From contig WLWN01000001.1 of the NCBI GenBank assembly GCA_012103575.1, positions 2,794,538 through 2,858,537 on the forward strand: a stretch of 64,000 nt of DNA, written 5' to 3'. The notes under the pieces were generated by a model. It was not told where the DNA came from. It saw only the letters and a list, made by a program, of their open reading frames with translations, and ran no database searches. Of the stretch, positions 1-8,956 are shown piece by piece; positions within the stretch are counted from its first letter, which is position 1; each line of letters starts with the position of its first letter. The position numbers and the translations under genes were made by a program. Source of the DNA: Kiritimatiellia bacterium (lineage in GTDB: Bacteria; Verrucomicrobiota; Kiritimatiellia; WLWN01).

Positions 1-744
1 GAAGCTCAAGCCCTTATGGATTCTATTGCTGGATCGCTAAAAGCCCATAAAAATTTGAAACAGCTTATGCCTGACATGTGGTCCCGAATTTATACTGATT
101 TTAACACAGGAAGCAATTTGTTTCATCAAGGAGGTTTTTCCCTCGCCCAAACTTATTTTAAGCAAGCGATTGAACGACTTGAGACCAGTACCATTCTAGC
201 CAATTATCTCGGGATACAAGCCCGTTCAACGGGTCAAAACACCAACCAGACCCTTGTTCCTGCACAAGTTACATTTGAAGTCCAACCGCCTACAGACTAT
301 ACAGGGAAGGTTGAGATGGAACTTTTTCATAATGGACAATCGTTAGGGGTCCATTCTTTTCCTTATACACCAAAAAGATTATTACCCGGAAGACATAGTT
401 TTGAATTAACCAGACACGTAATGCTAGAATCTAAAGAACTGATCCTTCTTGATTTGACGGAAGGGCAGATGGTCAATCAGCAAGTACCACTTACCTATAA
501 ACCTTCATTGATCTATTTTGACGTAACGCCAAAACATGCCGCGATTCGTGTAAAACAAGGAAACCTTTCAGCCGTACCCGTAGAAGGAGAAATGCGGGAA
601 GTCTCTCCGGATAAAGACTATACTTTTTGGGTGACGGCTCAAGGATACCAGTCCCACAAAGAAACTCGTTCAGTAGAAAAAGGGGCATCGGAGACCTTAA
701 CCGTTCGGCTTAAAGAACGCCCAAAAGTATCGATCCGACCTTAG
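1..744 (+). CDS. Hypothetical protein, C-terminal part, with in-frame amber stop
   Basis: The frame is open to the left edge, so the true start lies outside the window; an internal ATG is at 16. The first ~60 residues look helical and TPR-like (FSLAQTYFKQAIERLE). The rest is beta-rich and its end (DKDYTFWVTAQGYQSHKET) resembles PEGA-type surface domains. The stop at 742-744 is TAG. The same frame continues for 29 credible codons (PASEEKTIESLEQLLAATKI...) to a TAA at 832-834, so the TAG may be a nonsense mutation or readthrough site. Function is not recognised; a cell-surface or regulatory scaffold role is inference. Confidence 0.6.
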   Translation, partial: EAQALMDSIAGSLKAHKNLKQLMPDMWSRIYTDFNTGSNLFHQGGFSLAQTYFKQAIERLETSTILANYLGIQARSTGQNTNQTLVPAQVTFEVQPPTDYTGKVEMELFHNGQSLGVHSFPYTPKRLLPGRHSFELTRHVMLESKELILLDLTEGQMVNQQVPLTYKPSLIYFDVTPKHAAIRVKQGNLSAVPVEGEMREVSPDKDYTFWVTAQGYQSHKETRSVEKGASETLTVRLKERPKVSIRP

Positions 745-957
745 CCCGCTTCAGAAGAAAAGACCATTGAATCCCTGGAGCAGCTCTTGGCCGCAACCAA
801 AATCCGAAACAAATTCGAATATTTAGATGTCTAAACATGGGACGTGTAATGGTTATCCATCAGGATATAGGTAACGATCTCAAGCCCAGAAAATCCAGCT
901 GATCTGAAACGGAGGGAGCTTCATCAGGCAGGGTTTTTCTTTTCTTGACGTCTTACA

Positions 958-1368
958 TTACCCACCTTTGGCAGGATAAATACGTGACACCGTTTCATCA
1001 GTTTGATGAGGAGCGCCATAATGCTTATTCAATACGTACAGATCGATCTTCCCGTCCCCATTAAAATCAGCGGCCACGGAAGCTGAGCTAATACGACCTA
1101 TCCGAAGTTCATCGTCTTTCAAGGCGGTTCTGGGTCGACATTTATCCCCGATGATCAGCTCTTCCTTCGTATATTCTTTATTCTCCTCAACTAAAAGATT
1201 CTGAATGCTTTTGAAGATAGGATTTCCTGCTTCACCCGTACCCTGATTTAAGAAAAGCGTATTAGGAACCGCGGGATAGTTCTTTTGAGGAAGAAGGACC
1301 CCCTCCGGTGTGGAAAACCTTGGTCGTGGGTCTTTCGCTCCGTCAGCCTTTATCTTGCAGTGCTGCAA
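958..1368 (-). pseudogene. FG-GAP/VCBS repeat protein remnant
   Basis: About 136 residues ending in an FG-GAP-like unit: SVAADFNGDGKIDLYVLNKH carries the DxNxDGxxD calcium-binding pattern, and FLNQGTG is typical of this family. Just upstream another frame encodes DIVIAALQD, also FG-GAP-like, so a frameshift lies near 1350. The reading then meets the palindromic element at 1378-1540, and no N-terminal half is found beyond it. Family members are secreted or surface beta-propellers. This is most likely the 3' end of a dead gene. Confidence 0.5.
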
Positions 1369-1377
1369 TCACTATGT

Positions 1378-1540
1378 CCTGGATCCGTCAGTTAAACGTA
1401 GGATTTCTGTGCGAATGCTTTGGAGGCAAAAGGTTGCAAAAAAACGCAGGCGCACCCGCTGGGTGCGTCGAGGCTTTTTTGTAATTCCTTTTGGCACAAA
1501 TGGTTCGTGCAGAAAACCGCGTTTAACTGACGGATCCAGG
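1378..1540. repeat. Palindromic MITE copy 1 (IS1380-like ends)
   Basis: A 163-bp element starts CCTGGATCCGTCAGTTAAAC and ends with its inverse complement. The two halves form one long imperfect hairpin. It is flanked by perfect 5-bp direct repeats TATGT (1373-1377 and 1541-1545). The centre has a 7-bp GC stem (CGCACCC/GGGTGCG) between an A7 and a T6 tract, like a bidirectional intrinsic terminator. The ends resemble the IS1380 ends of this window (CCTGAATCCGTCAG). Other copies are at 16970-17122 and 25290-25452. Confidence 0.9.
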
Positions 1541-1600
1541 TATGTATATAAACTACAAAGAAAATACAGATACATTAAAAGATAAGATGGTAAGGAAAAA

Positions 1601-1801
1601 ATGAGTGACATCAAAAAAGCAATCGATGCAAAGATAGATGAATTTAAGAACTTCGAAGCGCTAAAAACCCCCTTATTTCATACGATGGGTCAACTTCCTC
1701 AACCAGAAATGAAAAAAAGACTCGCAGATTTTTTTAAAGAGGTACAAACAATAAACCCTATTTCATTGATCTTGGTCCGATGTGCGATATTGTATAGATA
1801 A
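1601..1801 (+). CDS. Small hypothetical protein, 66 aa
   Basis: An ATG is preceded by a good ribosome binding site (AAGGAA, about 5 nt away) and the frame ends in TAA. The first ~50 residues are charged and helical (MSDIKKAIDAKIDEFKNFEA). The last dozen (SLILVRCAILYR) are hydrophobic and look unlike the rest, so the end may be frameshifted. It precedes the gene at 1829 by 27 nt in the same direction and may be cotranscribed. Family not recognised. Confidence 0.4.
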   Translation: MSDIKKAIDAKIDEFKNFEALKTPLFHTMGQLPQPEMKKRLADFFKEVQTINPISLILVRCAILYR

Positions 1802-1828
1802 TACTCCGTCCTTTAAAAGGGAGAGCAT

Positions 1829-2800
1829 ATGAAAGAAAATAGATTAAATTCGGAGACCTTTGATAGAAAAGATTTGGAAATGCCTATACCTGTTCACCCA
1901 TCAAAGACCACGCGGCCATTACCAGAGGGACATAGTGTTTGGTGTTATGGGGGGGCCGAATATACAGTAGAGCATGTAAAGCAATACAATCAGAAGGCTT
2001 CAGAAAATCAGAAAATCAGATACCTTTTCCCCTATGCGGGGTCTATTACTTTTACACGAGACGGTGGGTATGAGTTTGCTTGGGAACCAAAAACAGCATT
2101 AGCCCATAGCGATCATTTGGCTAAAAGCGACTTGGGCGAGGAAGTCAGAGTGATACCTATGATCGATGGGTTAAGCGCTTATTCTGATCAATTGACTTCA
2201 CAAGATTGGGATCGATTAGCTTCAGAGATTGGATCCTATATACATCCGGAAAAAAAGTTTTATGGGGTCCAATTTGACATAGAGCCTCACGACGATGTTA
2301 TTTGCAACCTCTTTTCTATGTTGAGAAATTATACCGACAAACCGATTACAGCAGCTGTGGCGCATCCAAATCGAGAGACCTTCCTTTATACGGACGTGGT
2401 CGTTTATATGGGGTATGATTGGGCCGAAGACCTTAGAAGCTTTCGAGAGAGAGCGTTAAAAGATATTCCTCTGTTTCTGCAGCATGCGGATGAGACAAAC
2501 GGAAAAGCACTTGTGGGGGTTCCTGCGATAGCCACGCATCGAGAATACGAATCGATTTCCGCTGATCCAAACAGTCCTCGTGATAAGACAGGGTTTACCA
2601 TGGATCAATTTGTTGAGGCTGCAATGGATGGTATTAAAAGAGGCGCCGCTAGGAACAAAGATGGTTATCTGGGGATATCCATTTGGGCCTTGCATGAACA
2701 AGATGGGTTACATACCGACCGAGATGTTAGCTGGTATTATCCAACAGAGATTTCGGATAAAATTTGGGAAAAGTTTCGTGAACCTATTGGAGACGTTTAG
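1829..2800 (+). CDS. TIM-barrel glycoside hydrolase-like protein (GH18-like)
   Basis: 323 residues, start supported by GGGAG 6 nt upstream. The segment YGVQFDIEPHDD (~residues 150-160) matches the strand-4 motif of GH18-like barrels, where the Glu after Asp is the proton donor. Later segments TDVVVYMGYDW and GYLGISIWALHE resemble strands 6 to 8 of such barrels. No signal peptide is visible, so a cytoplasmic location or a lost N-terminus is possible. It ends in TAG. Carbohydrate cleavage is inferred from the motif only. Confidence 0.5.
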   Translation: MKENRLNSETFDRKDLEMPIPVHPSKTTRPLPEGHSVWCYGGAEYTVEHVKQYNQKASENQKIRYLFPYAGSITFTRDGGYEFAWEPKTALAHSDHLAKSDLGEEVRVIPMIDGLSAYSDQLTSQDWDRLASEIGSYIHPEKKFYGVQFDIEPHDDVICNLFSMLRNYTDKPITAAVAHPNRETFLYTDVVVYMGYDWAEDLRSFRERALKDIPLFLQHADETNGKALVGVPAIATHREYESISADPNSPRDKTGFTMDQFVEAAMDGIKRGAARNKDGYLGISIWALHEQDGLHTDRDVSWYYPTEISDKIWEKFREPIGDV

Positions 2801-2836
2801 GTACTGGTTATTAGGCTTTTTTCAAGAGGCTCATCG

Positions 2837-4195
2837 TTATAGCATTGATGGCAAGCTGATCGACGTAGACCCTAGCAAGGAATAGGGTCCAGCCCTATTG
2901 ATGTTCACATCAACCAATTTCCCAAGCAAGTCTCGATTATCTTCAAAATACGTGAGTTTGTTTTGCAGAGTCCTTCCTCGCCAGCGCCCTTTTCGATCAT
3001 CTCTTCCTTCAACAAGTACTTCAACGGTTTTATGAAGTAAGCGACTGTTCTTTTCCGTCTGAATAATCGTGTCTAATTCATCGATCTTTTTTCGGCGACG
3101 TTCTTTTTCCACCGGTGTTACGTCATCTTCCATTTTTCGTGTGGCGATGGTTTGGGGCCGTTCTGAATACTTCGCCAAATGAACTTTATCTAATCGAAGA
3201 TCTTTGAGTAGACTATAGGTATCCATAAATTGTTCGTCTGTTTCTCCGGGGAATCCAACAATAATGTCGGTATGAACCATGGCGTCTGGCATTCGGCTCC
3301 GAACTCGGTCTACAAGGGTTCGATAAGCAGCGTTTGTGTAGCCTCGACGCATGTTTGCAAGTACTTCATCATTACCCGCTTGAACGGGTATCTCTAACTG
3401 TGGACATACTTTGTCAATATCTTTTACAGCATCAATGAGTTTATCGGTCATCCAGTTAGGATGACTGGTCAAAAAACGGATCCGGAAAAGACCGTTAATA
3501 TTGGCTACGTCATATAATAGATCGGCAAGATCATAGTCTTCATTCAAGTCGGTGCCATAACGATCCACGATTTGACCAAGCAGCATGACCTCTCGTATGC
3601 CTTGATCAACCAACGTTGTAACTTCATGTACAATTTCTTGTTTAGGCCGACTTCTTTCAATACCACGGCGGTAGGGTATAATGCAAAATGTACATGCGTG
3701 TGAACATCCCAGAACAATGGGGACATGAGCGGTAACAGCGCTTTTACGTTGGAGCGCTGGAAGAACGAACTCTTCATCTTGGATCGCATTCCGAATCGCT
3801 TTTTCCCGTGTATCCCGTAATTTGTTATGATCATAAAGGCCCTGGTCTCCCAAATAATCTAACAAAGGTTCTGTTTCTGAAGGCGGCATGAATACGTCGA
3901 CAAAAGGAAATCGTTGTTTCAAGCGAGGCGCTTCTTTGATACCTACCATACACCCCATCAGAGCAATAGTCGTGTTGGGTTTTTTCTTTTTCATTGATTT
4001 GAGCGTGTGCAACTTTCCCACGGCTTTATCCTCTGCTTGTTGACGAATGACGCAGGTGTTTAATACAACGAGGTCCGCGTCTGTTGATGAATCGGCTTCA
4101 TGGTATCCCAACGCTTCTAACTGAGAAGACAGATGACGTGAGTCAGCTTCATTCATCTGACATCCTATCGTCCACATATGATATGTTAGAGACAT
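2837..4195 (-). CDS. miaB: tRNA-2-methylthio-N6-dimethylallyladenosine synthase
   Basis: 452 residues with MiaB architecture. The N-terminal domain has the three cysteines of the auxiliary cluster (GCQMNEADS, LNTCVIRQQAEDK, MGCMVG). The radical-SAM domain has CSHACTFCIIPYRRG (CxxxCxxC, ~residues 165-175). The C-terminus is TRAM-like (GKLVDVNINRAGPYSLLG). The enzyme methylthiolates i6A37 of tRNAs reading UNN codons. NTCVIRQQAEDK and the length favour MiaB over RimO or MtaB. Monocistronic by position. Confidence 0.93.
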   Translation of the reverse strand: MSLTYHMWTIGCQMNEADSRHLSSQLEALGYHEADSSTDADLVVLNTCVIRQQAEDKAVGKLHTLKSMKKKKPNTTIALMGCMVGIKEAPRLKQRFPFVDVFMPPSETEPLLDYLGDQGLYDHNKLRDTREKAIRNAIQDEEFVLPALQRKSAVTAHVPIVLGCSHACTFCIIPYRRGIERSRPKQEIVHEVTTLVDQGIREVMLLGQIVDRYGTDLNEDYDLADLLYDVANINGLFRIRFLTSHPNWMTDKLIDAVKDIDKVCPQLEIPVQAGNDEVLANMRRGYTNAAYRTLVDRVRSRMPDAMVHTDIIVGFPGETDEQFMDTYSLLKDLRLDKVHLAKYSERPQTIATRKMEDDVTPVEKERRRKKIDELDTIIQTEKNSRLLHKTVEVLVEGRDDRKGRWRGRTLQNKLTYFEDNRDLLGKLVDVNINRAGPYSLLGSTSISLPSML

Positions 4196-4199
4196 GATT

Positions 4200-4325
4200 T
4201 GATAAAAATATGAATATTGAATTAACCATTCTAATCTTAGAACGGCTCGTGAAAACCTTAACCACCAGTTATCTGATCTATATTAAAGGATAACTTCTCA
4301 ATAACCAATAACAAATAACTGGGCG
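4200..4325. repeat. Dispersed AT-word repeat, copy a1
   Basis: Contains CATTCTAATCTTAGAACGGC, then CCAGTTATCTGATCTATATT, then CAATAACCAATAACAAATAA. The outer words pair as an imperfect inverted repeat (CCAGTTAT against ATAACTGG). The block TCTGATCTAT(A/G)TTAAA and the AATAAC words recur at 8530-8650, and the ATTCTAAT/CGTTATCAG words at 16901-16969. Non-coding. Confidence 0.6.
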
Positions 4326-4397
4326 CATCTTGATCGCACTATCAAAAAGTGATCAACAAGGCGAAGATAAAGTAAGGCAGTTGGGATTGATACACGT

Positions 4398-4443
4398 CCC
4401 CGTCCGATGGACGGGGCTGGTATGATTCCGCCCTACAGGCGGA
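4398..4443. repeat. Two tandem perfect GC hairpins
   Basis: Stem 1 is CCCCGTCC (4398-4405), loop GAT, GGACGGGG (4409-4416). Stem 2 is TCCGCC (4427-4432), loop CTACA, GGCGGA (4438-4443). Neither is followed by a T tract on either strand, so simple terminators are unlikely. They may be REP-like sequences or an RNA element. Confidence 0.6.
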
Positions 4444-4612
4444 GATCGAAGATCGTATCTGGGAAATTATACCGATACGAAAAAATATGGGTGAAGAAGA
4501 GGAGAAAACCCTTAATAAACAGTACTTTTTTATGTTTCGTGGCAATAATCGACCCACAGACTTTTTCAAAGAAGCTCAACCACCGAAGGTTTTTGATGAG
4601 GGATTACAATAA
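4444..4612 (+). other. Open fragment without start, possible gene remnant
   Basis: The frame beginning AEIEDRIWEII and ending RPTDFFKEAQPPKVFDEGLQ then TAA (4610-4612) has balanced, protein-like composition but no start codon or ribosome binding site. It could be the 3' end of a gene lost during IS activity. No family recognised; the rest of 4196-4691 holds only the repeats described. Confidence 0.25.
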
Positions 4613-4691
4613 CTTCTTCGTTTTTGGCGGTTTGAATACATTGTCGTGTTTCCTTTTGCAGGTTGCGGGTGCTAATGGTCTGTCCTGAAAC

Positions 4692-6072
4692 TTACCTATT
4701 GGCGGGGAGTTCAACAAGTTGATATCCCAATTCTTTTGCCGTCTTCGCCATAGAAAAAAACCGTCTGGCCTTAAAACGTTCTTGGTAGACTTTTTCCCCC
4801 TCGTCTACATAATCTTGTCCGTAACGCAGCATTCGATAAATGAGTATGGCCAGTTTACGTGCAAGAGCAAATACGGCCACGGCTCCACTCCTACGCCGAG
4901 CTACCCGACGATATTCAGCCCCCAAAGAGGAGTGTGATCGACTCAAAGAAACCGCCGCCATTCGCAAGATTCCAGCCACCCGATTTGAACCCGTACCACG
5001 AGGGGGCTTTTTCTTGAGAGCTTTTCCTCCAGAAATCCCCATCTTTGGACAAAGCCTCAACCAACTCACAAAATGTTTTTTCGAAGAAAAATCACTCAGA
5101 TTAAATCCCACCTCGGTAAGTATGACTTGCGAAACTCCAGCGCTTATCCCGTCAATACGCGTTAAATCTACTCCGGAAAATTGCCACAATATTTTTTGGT
5201 CTTCCTGCTCTCCTCGGTTACGTATCGCTTTTCGTTTAGCGGCTTTAGGATGCTCAGGGGCCTCTTTATTTTTCCGTTCTTGCGGAGTCATCGCTAACAA
5301 CTCCTTGTGCAGTTCTTGCTCGTAATCGGTAATCTGTGCTTGGAGTTGGTCATAGAGCTTTAGGGCCATTTTAAGGTTAAACAAATGCTCTGATTTCCAT
5401 GTACCGGTGAGGTGCTCAGCTATTTCTTCTTCGTTTTTTCCGCAACGAGAATCTCGCAAACGCGCAAGGACTTTGGGGTCACGTTGACCTTCAACAATCC
5501 CATGTACAATCGCTAAGCCTGTTTTTCCGGTAATATCTGTTAGGGCTCGATGAACTTGGACATTCACTTGATCCAAAGCCTTTTGCATCCAGTTGACGGT
5601 TTTGGAACGTTCCTCAGCCAGATTGGCACATTGGCGAGTCAATGCGCGGCATCTACAAATGCCTTCACTCGGTCGAAAGGATCCATGTAATAGGCCACAG
5701 CTGTGTAGAAGCTGAATCCATTGACAGTCCTGTACATCGGTTTTACGACCCGGGACATGGCACAGTTCTCTGGCGTTGACCAAGATGGGCTCTATTCCAG
5801 AAGCCTCCAGCAGTTCGTACAAAGGGATCCAGTAAATCCCTGTACTTTCCATGGCCACCGACTTTACTCCTTGCTCTTGGAGCCAAGCGATCAGTCCGAT
5901 TAATTGGGGGTGTAGTGGATTGAAAAACACGCACGTTGGGTTCGCCGCTGATCAAGGCCGGACCACATACGTAATGCTCGCAAGCCCCCAAATCAATTCC
6001 AGCCACCTTCGGTTGGAGTATGGGTAAGCTTTGCACGGATCGTTTATTTACCTTTGTTTTTGATGCCGACAT
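4692..6072 (-). pseudogene. IS110-family DEDD transposase, one frameshift
   Basis: The N-terminus (MSASKTKVNKRSVQSLPILQ, then VAGIDLGACEHYV with the first catalytic Asp) is in one frame. The rest (VAMESTGIYWIPLYELLEA with the catalytic Glu, GRKTDVQDCQWIQLLHSCGL with Asp residues, then the C-terminal domain with GISGGKALKKKPP) is in another. They join at a run of five T on the coding strand (5923-5927 as A5). Four T would restore a single protein of about 456 residues. Either a recently inactivated copy or one rescued by slippage. Confidence 0.85.
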
Positions 6073-6327
6073 GATATCCTCTGGGTTGTGGTTAGTTGTG
6101 GAGGCTACGGCCCGAGGTGGCTATACAATGGATTCTGTCCTGGGGGAGTCGCCTGGAGCGCTCGCCAATGAATGATGGCCAACTCAGACCCAAACTTCGT
6201 ATGGGGCACAAGGCACCAATATCTTTAGGGGGCTTAACTGCCGTAGCTTTCATGACATTTACATCTTACCGGACTCCAGTTTCAACCCTGAATGATCCAG
6301 CAAAGAGACCATGCTGGTGGCGAAACT
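6073..6327 (-). ncRNA. Candidate IS110 bridge RNA region
   Basis: This is the non-coding stretch between the waaF stop and the IS110 transposase start, on the transposase's 5' side. In the IS110 group this position encodes the bridge (seek) RNA that binds transposase and pairs with donor and target DNA. Local pairing is possible, for example CCAGCA (6297-6302) with TGCTGG (6312-6317). No loops were matched to ends or target, so the call rests on position and known family biology. Confidence 0.3.
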
Positions 6328-7359
6328 TCATAGTATTTCCTCGGTAGTCTTGTATGAAGCCAACAGACTCTCTACTGCATCAAAAACCTCTTTCGGCAAG
6401 ATAGCCGTAAGACTTGCTCCTGCCTTTTTACTTTGCCGTTTAATATCTCGAGAACGTACACTGCTTTTTTGAAAAATACAACTACGGGCCCCTAACGGGC
6501 CCGTCCGTAAAGGATCTGTCATCCCATAAAGGGCAACGACAGGAGTCCCCACGGCAGCAGCTAGATGCATTCCCCCACTATCATTCGCAACAACACTGGA
6601 ACACAATTTCAACCACGCGGCCCATTCGTGAAAGTCCGTCTTCCCGGAAAGATTGATAGCCGTCTTCCCTATTGCTTGAACTATTTTCTCACATAAATCG
6701 TATTCTCCTGGCGCCCCAAAAATCACAACGCCATATTCATTTTTGACAAGTTTACGTCCTAAACGAATAAAGTGTTCGAAGGGCCATTGTTTAGACGTTC
6801 CACGTGCAGCTCCGGGAATAAGCCCTATGCTTGGGGAAGGAAGTTTAGAAAGACTTTTCTGAACAGACATGATTGTTCTTTCGGGAACATGAAGGGTTGG
6901 TGGTTCTAATAGGCTCTGCTCATCTTGGCCAAGAACTAGATCAAGATATTCGTATGCTTGATGGCAACGGTCGTGGGTGATCTCCGGTTTAATCACTTGA
7001 GTCAACAACCCATCTCGTGCATGTCCAGGCAGGCCTCTTCGTTCCGGTACCTTTGCAAGAAAGGGCAAAAGAGCGGATCGAAAAGAATGAGGAAAAATAA
7101 ATGCTTTGTTAAAGACCTTTTCCCGTATGTTTCGAACCGTTCTGAACGTCCCGCTGAACCCTTCTTCCAACTCTATCAATTGATCGGGAACCGGATGCAT
7201 TTCCCAAAGTGGGACCAACCTAGGTTTGACTAAAAGGGAAATCGGAGTGTCGGGAAACTTCTTTCTAAAAGCTTGTAGGGCTGGCATGCTCATAATGCTG
7301 TCGCCCACCCAGTTGACTCCGTATATGAGAATAGGCGCATTGGCATCTTGGTACGTCAT
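6328..7359 (-). CDS. waaF: Lipopolysaccharide heptosyltransferase II
   Basis: 343 residues of glycosyltransferase family 9. The N-terminus ILIYGVNWVGDSIMSMPALQ is the WaaF signature (NWVGD). The C-terminal domain has IGLIPGAARGTSKQWPFEHF and VANDSGGMHLAAAVGTPVVA, which bind the ADP-heptose donor. The protein adds heptose to the LPS inner core at the cytoplasmic face. It starts 6 nt after the lpxK stop, so the two form an operon. Its stop abuts the IS110 element. Confidence 0.88.
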   Translation of the reverse strand: MTYQDANAPILIYGVNWVGDSIMSMPALQAFRKKFPDTPISLLVKPRLVPLWEMHPVPDQLIELEEGFSGTFRTVRNIREKVFNKAFIFPHSFRSALLPFLAKVPERRGLPGHARDGLLTQVIKPEITHDRCHQAYEYLDLVLGQDEQSLLEPPTLHVPERTIMSVQKSLSKLPSPSIGLIPGAARGTSKQWPFEHFIRLGRKLVKNEYGVVIFGAPGEYDLCEKIVQAIGKTAINLSGKTDFHEWAAWLKLCSSVVANDSGGMHLAAAVGTPVVALYGMTDPLRTGPLGARSCIFQKSSVRSRDIKRQSKKAGASLTAILPKEVFDAVESLLASYKTTEEIL

Positions 7360-7365
7360 GGTGTT

Positions 7366-8529
7366 CTACTGAAAACAGATCCTTGAGATCCAGTGATTAA
7401 AGGCTTCTGTACCGCTTAACATCTCAATTTCAACTCTCAAAAAATAAACGGGTAAATCGCGCCGTTCGACCAGCGGGAATCGTACGGCATCCTTTTCTGT
7501 GGTAACCAACGCGTCGGCGCCTAGTTCAAGGCCCTTATTAATGGCATTTATAATTTCCTGCTGAACGTATCGATGATGGTCTGCATATTCTTTATGGTAC
7601 AACACATCCGCTCCTAAACGAGCACACTCATCTTCAAACCCTTTTGGAACGGCAATCCCTGAAACCGCGATAATTTTTAATCCGTTCAAATCATCTAGCG
7701 GTTTTTGTTCCGCAGAATAAACGTCTTGAAGATAGCGAGGACAGTGGCGACACTCTGAAATCTCCGCATGTGGATTTCGTTCTCGCAACTGTTTTTTTAA
7801 CTCTATTGCACCATCTCCGTTCGATTTAGTTATAAAAATAAACCCGGCCCGTTTAATGTTTCGTATCGGTTCACGAAGAAGACCTCTGGGGAGGACGCAT
7901 CGATTTCCAAATGGATTGGTGCGATCTACGAGGACAACATCTAACCGATGTTTTAAGGATTGATACTGAAAGCCGTCATCAAGAATAAGCATATCACACC
8001 CTAATTTTCGAATCGCATGTTTTCCTGCTCTGACTCGGTTTTTATCGACTAACACAGCAATATCAGGCAAGTTAGAAGCCAGCATATAAGGCTCATCACC
8101 ACTCTGGGTGGCATCCATGAGCAAATGCTCACCATCTGAAACCACCAAAGGACCTCTTTGCTTGGCCTGAAATTTTATACGATGCACCATCCTTTTTAGA
8201 AAAGGGGGCCGTTGTCTTTTATACCCTCGACTAAGAATCGCGACCTTTCGTCCTTGTTGCTGTAGCGACCGTGCAAAAATCTCAACGACGGGTGTTTTTC
8301 CCGTGCCCCCGACTGTTAAATTGCCAATGCTCAGCACTTGGCATCCCAGTGTGTGATGCCGAAAAATGCCTCGTGCGTATAGCCAAAGTCTTAATTGAAC
8401 AATGCCACCAAACAGCCAAGAAAGTTGCTTTAAAAAACCACGGAGCAAAGCGGCTCTCTTGCCTTTTTTCCGACCTTCAATCACCCCCAGCATATAGGTC
8501 TCTAATTTTTCTGAACGATTCTGTGACAT
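7366..8529 (-). CDS. lpxK: Tetraacyldisaccharide 4'-kinase
   Basis: 387 residues. The LpxK-type P-loop [18 protein letters not shown] lies at ~residues 87-104, followed by [28 protein letters not shown] contains the DDGFQ motif near the active site. A basic amphipathic N-terminal segment suits membrane association. The enzyme phosphorylates the lipid A precursor at the 4' position. First gene of the lpxK-waaF pair; ends in TAG. Confidence 0.92.
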   Translation of the reverse strand: MSQNRSEKLETYMLGVIEGRKKGKRAALLRGFLKQLSWLFGGIVQLRLWLYARGIFRHHTLGCQVLSIGNLTVGGTGKTPVVEIFARSLQQQGRKVAILSRGYKRQRPPFLKRMVHRIKFQAKQRGPLVVSDGEHLLMDATQSGDEPYMLASNLPDIAVLVDKNRVRAGKHAIRKLGCDMLILDDGFQYQSLKHRLDVVLVDRTNPFGNRCVLPRGLLREPIRNIKRAGFIFITKSNGDGAIELKKQLRERNPHAEISECRHCPRYLQDVYSAEQKPLDDLNGLKIIAVSGIAVPKGFEDECARLGADVLYHKEYADHHRYVQQEIINAINKGLELGADALVTTEKDAVRFPLVERRDLPVYFLRVEIEMLSGTEAFNHWISRICFQ

Positions 8530-8650
8530 AACATTAGAATGACTCGTTATCAGTTAACGATTATTAGTTATTAGGTCTTGGTCTCTGATCTATGTTAAAA
8601 AGACAGCTTCCGAACAACCAATAACGAATAACCAATAACTAGCAATTCTA
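8530..8650. repeat. Dispersed AT-word repeat, copy a2
   Basis: One arm reads GTTATCAGTTAACGATTATT; the other reads CCAATAACGAATAACCAATA. Together they make a long imperfect inverted repeat between lpxK and trmB, which are divergently transcribed. It shares TCTGATCTAT(A/G)TTAAA and the AATAAC words with 4200-4325. Confidence 0.6.
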
Positions 8651-8675
8651 AAATGAGAATTGCGGCAACCATTTT

Positions 8676-8956
8676 ATGTGTAATGTAAATCATAGCTGTC
8701 GAATTTTCCCTGAGAACTGGCTAGAACCTCTTTCCTTAAAGGATCTATTTGACATATCTCAACCCTTAGAAATAGATGTGGGGTGTGGCAAGGGCCGATT
8801 TTTGTTAAGGCGTGCGACGAATGGTCCTGAAACTAATTTTTTGGGCATCGAACGAAAACTGCGGAGGGTTCGCAAGATAGATAAGAAAGCTATGAAGCTG
8901 GGCATCAGGAATCTTCGATTATTGCGTATGGATGCTTATTACGCGATACATTATTA
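8676..8956 (+). pseudogene. trmB: tRNA (guanine-N7-)-methyltransferase, truncated
   Basis: The first ~94 residues match TrmB: PLEIDVGCGKGRFLLRRATN is the SAM-binding motif I, followed by FLGIERKLRRVRKIDKKAMK and NLRLLRMDAY. Reading stops where IS1380 copy A begins; the catalytic C-terminal half (PDPWPKKRH region) is missing and is not found on the other side of the element. TrmB normally has 200-240 residues, so this copy should be inactive. Confidence 0.8.

Larger units (their letters stand above)
4680..6327 (-). mobile_element. IS110-family element (ends approximate)
   Basis: Contains a DEDD-type transposase read on the minus strand and a 255-bp non-coding leader on its 5' side, the layout of IS110-group elements. 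These elements normally lack terminal inverted repeats and target duplications, so the ends cannot be fixed by eye. The right boundary is set by the waaF stop, the left by the sequence just past the transposase stop. Confidence 0.7.
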
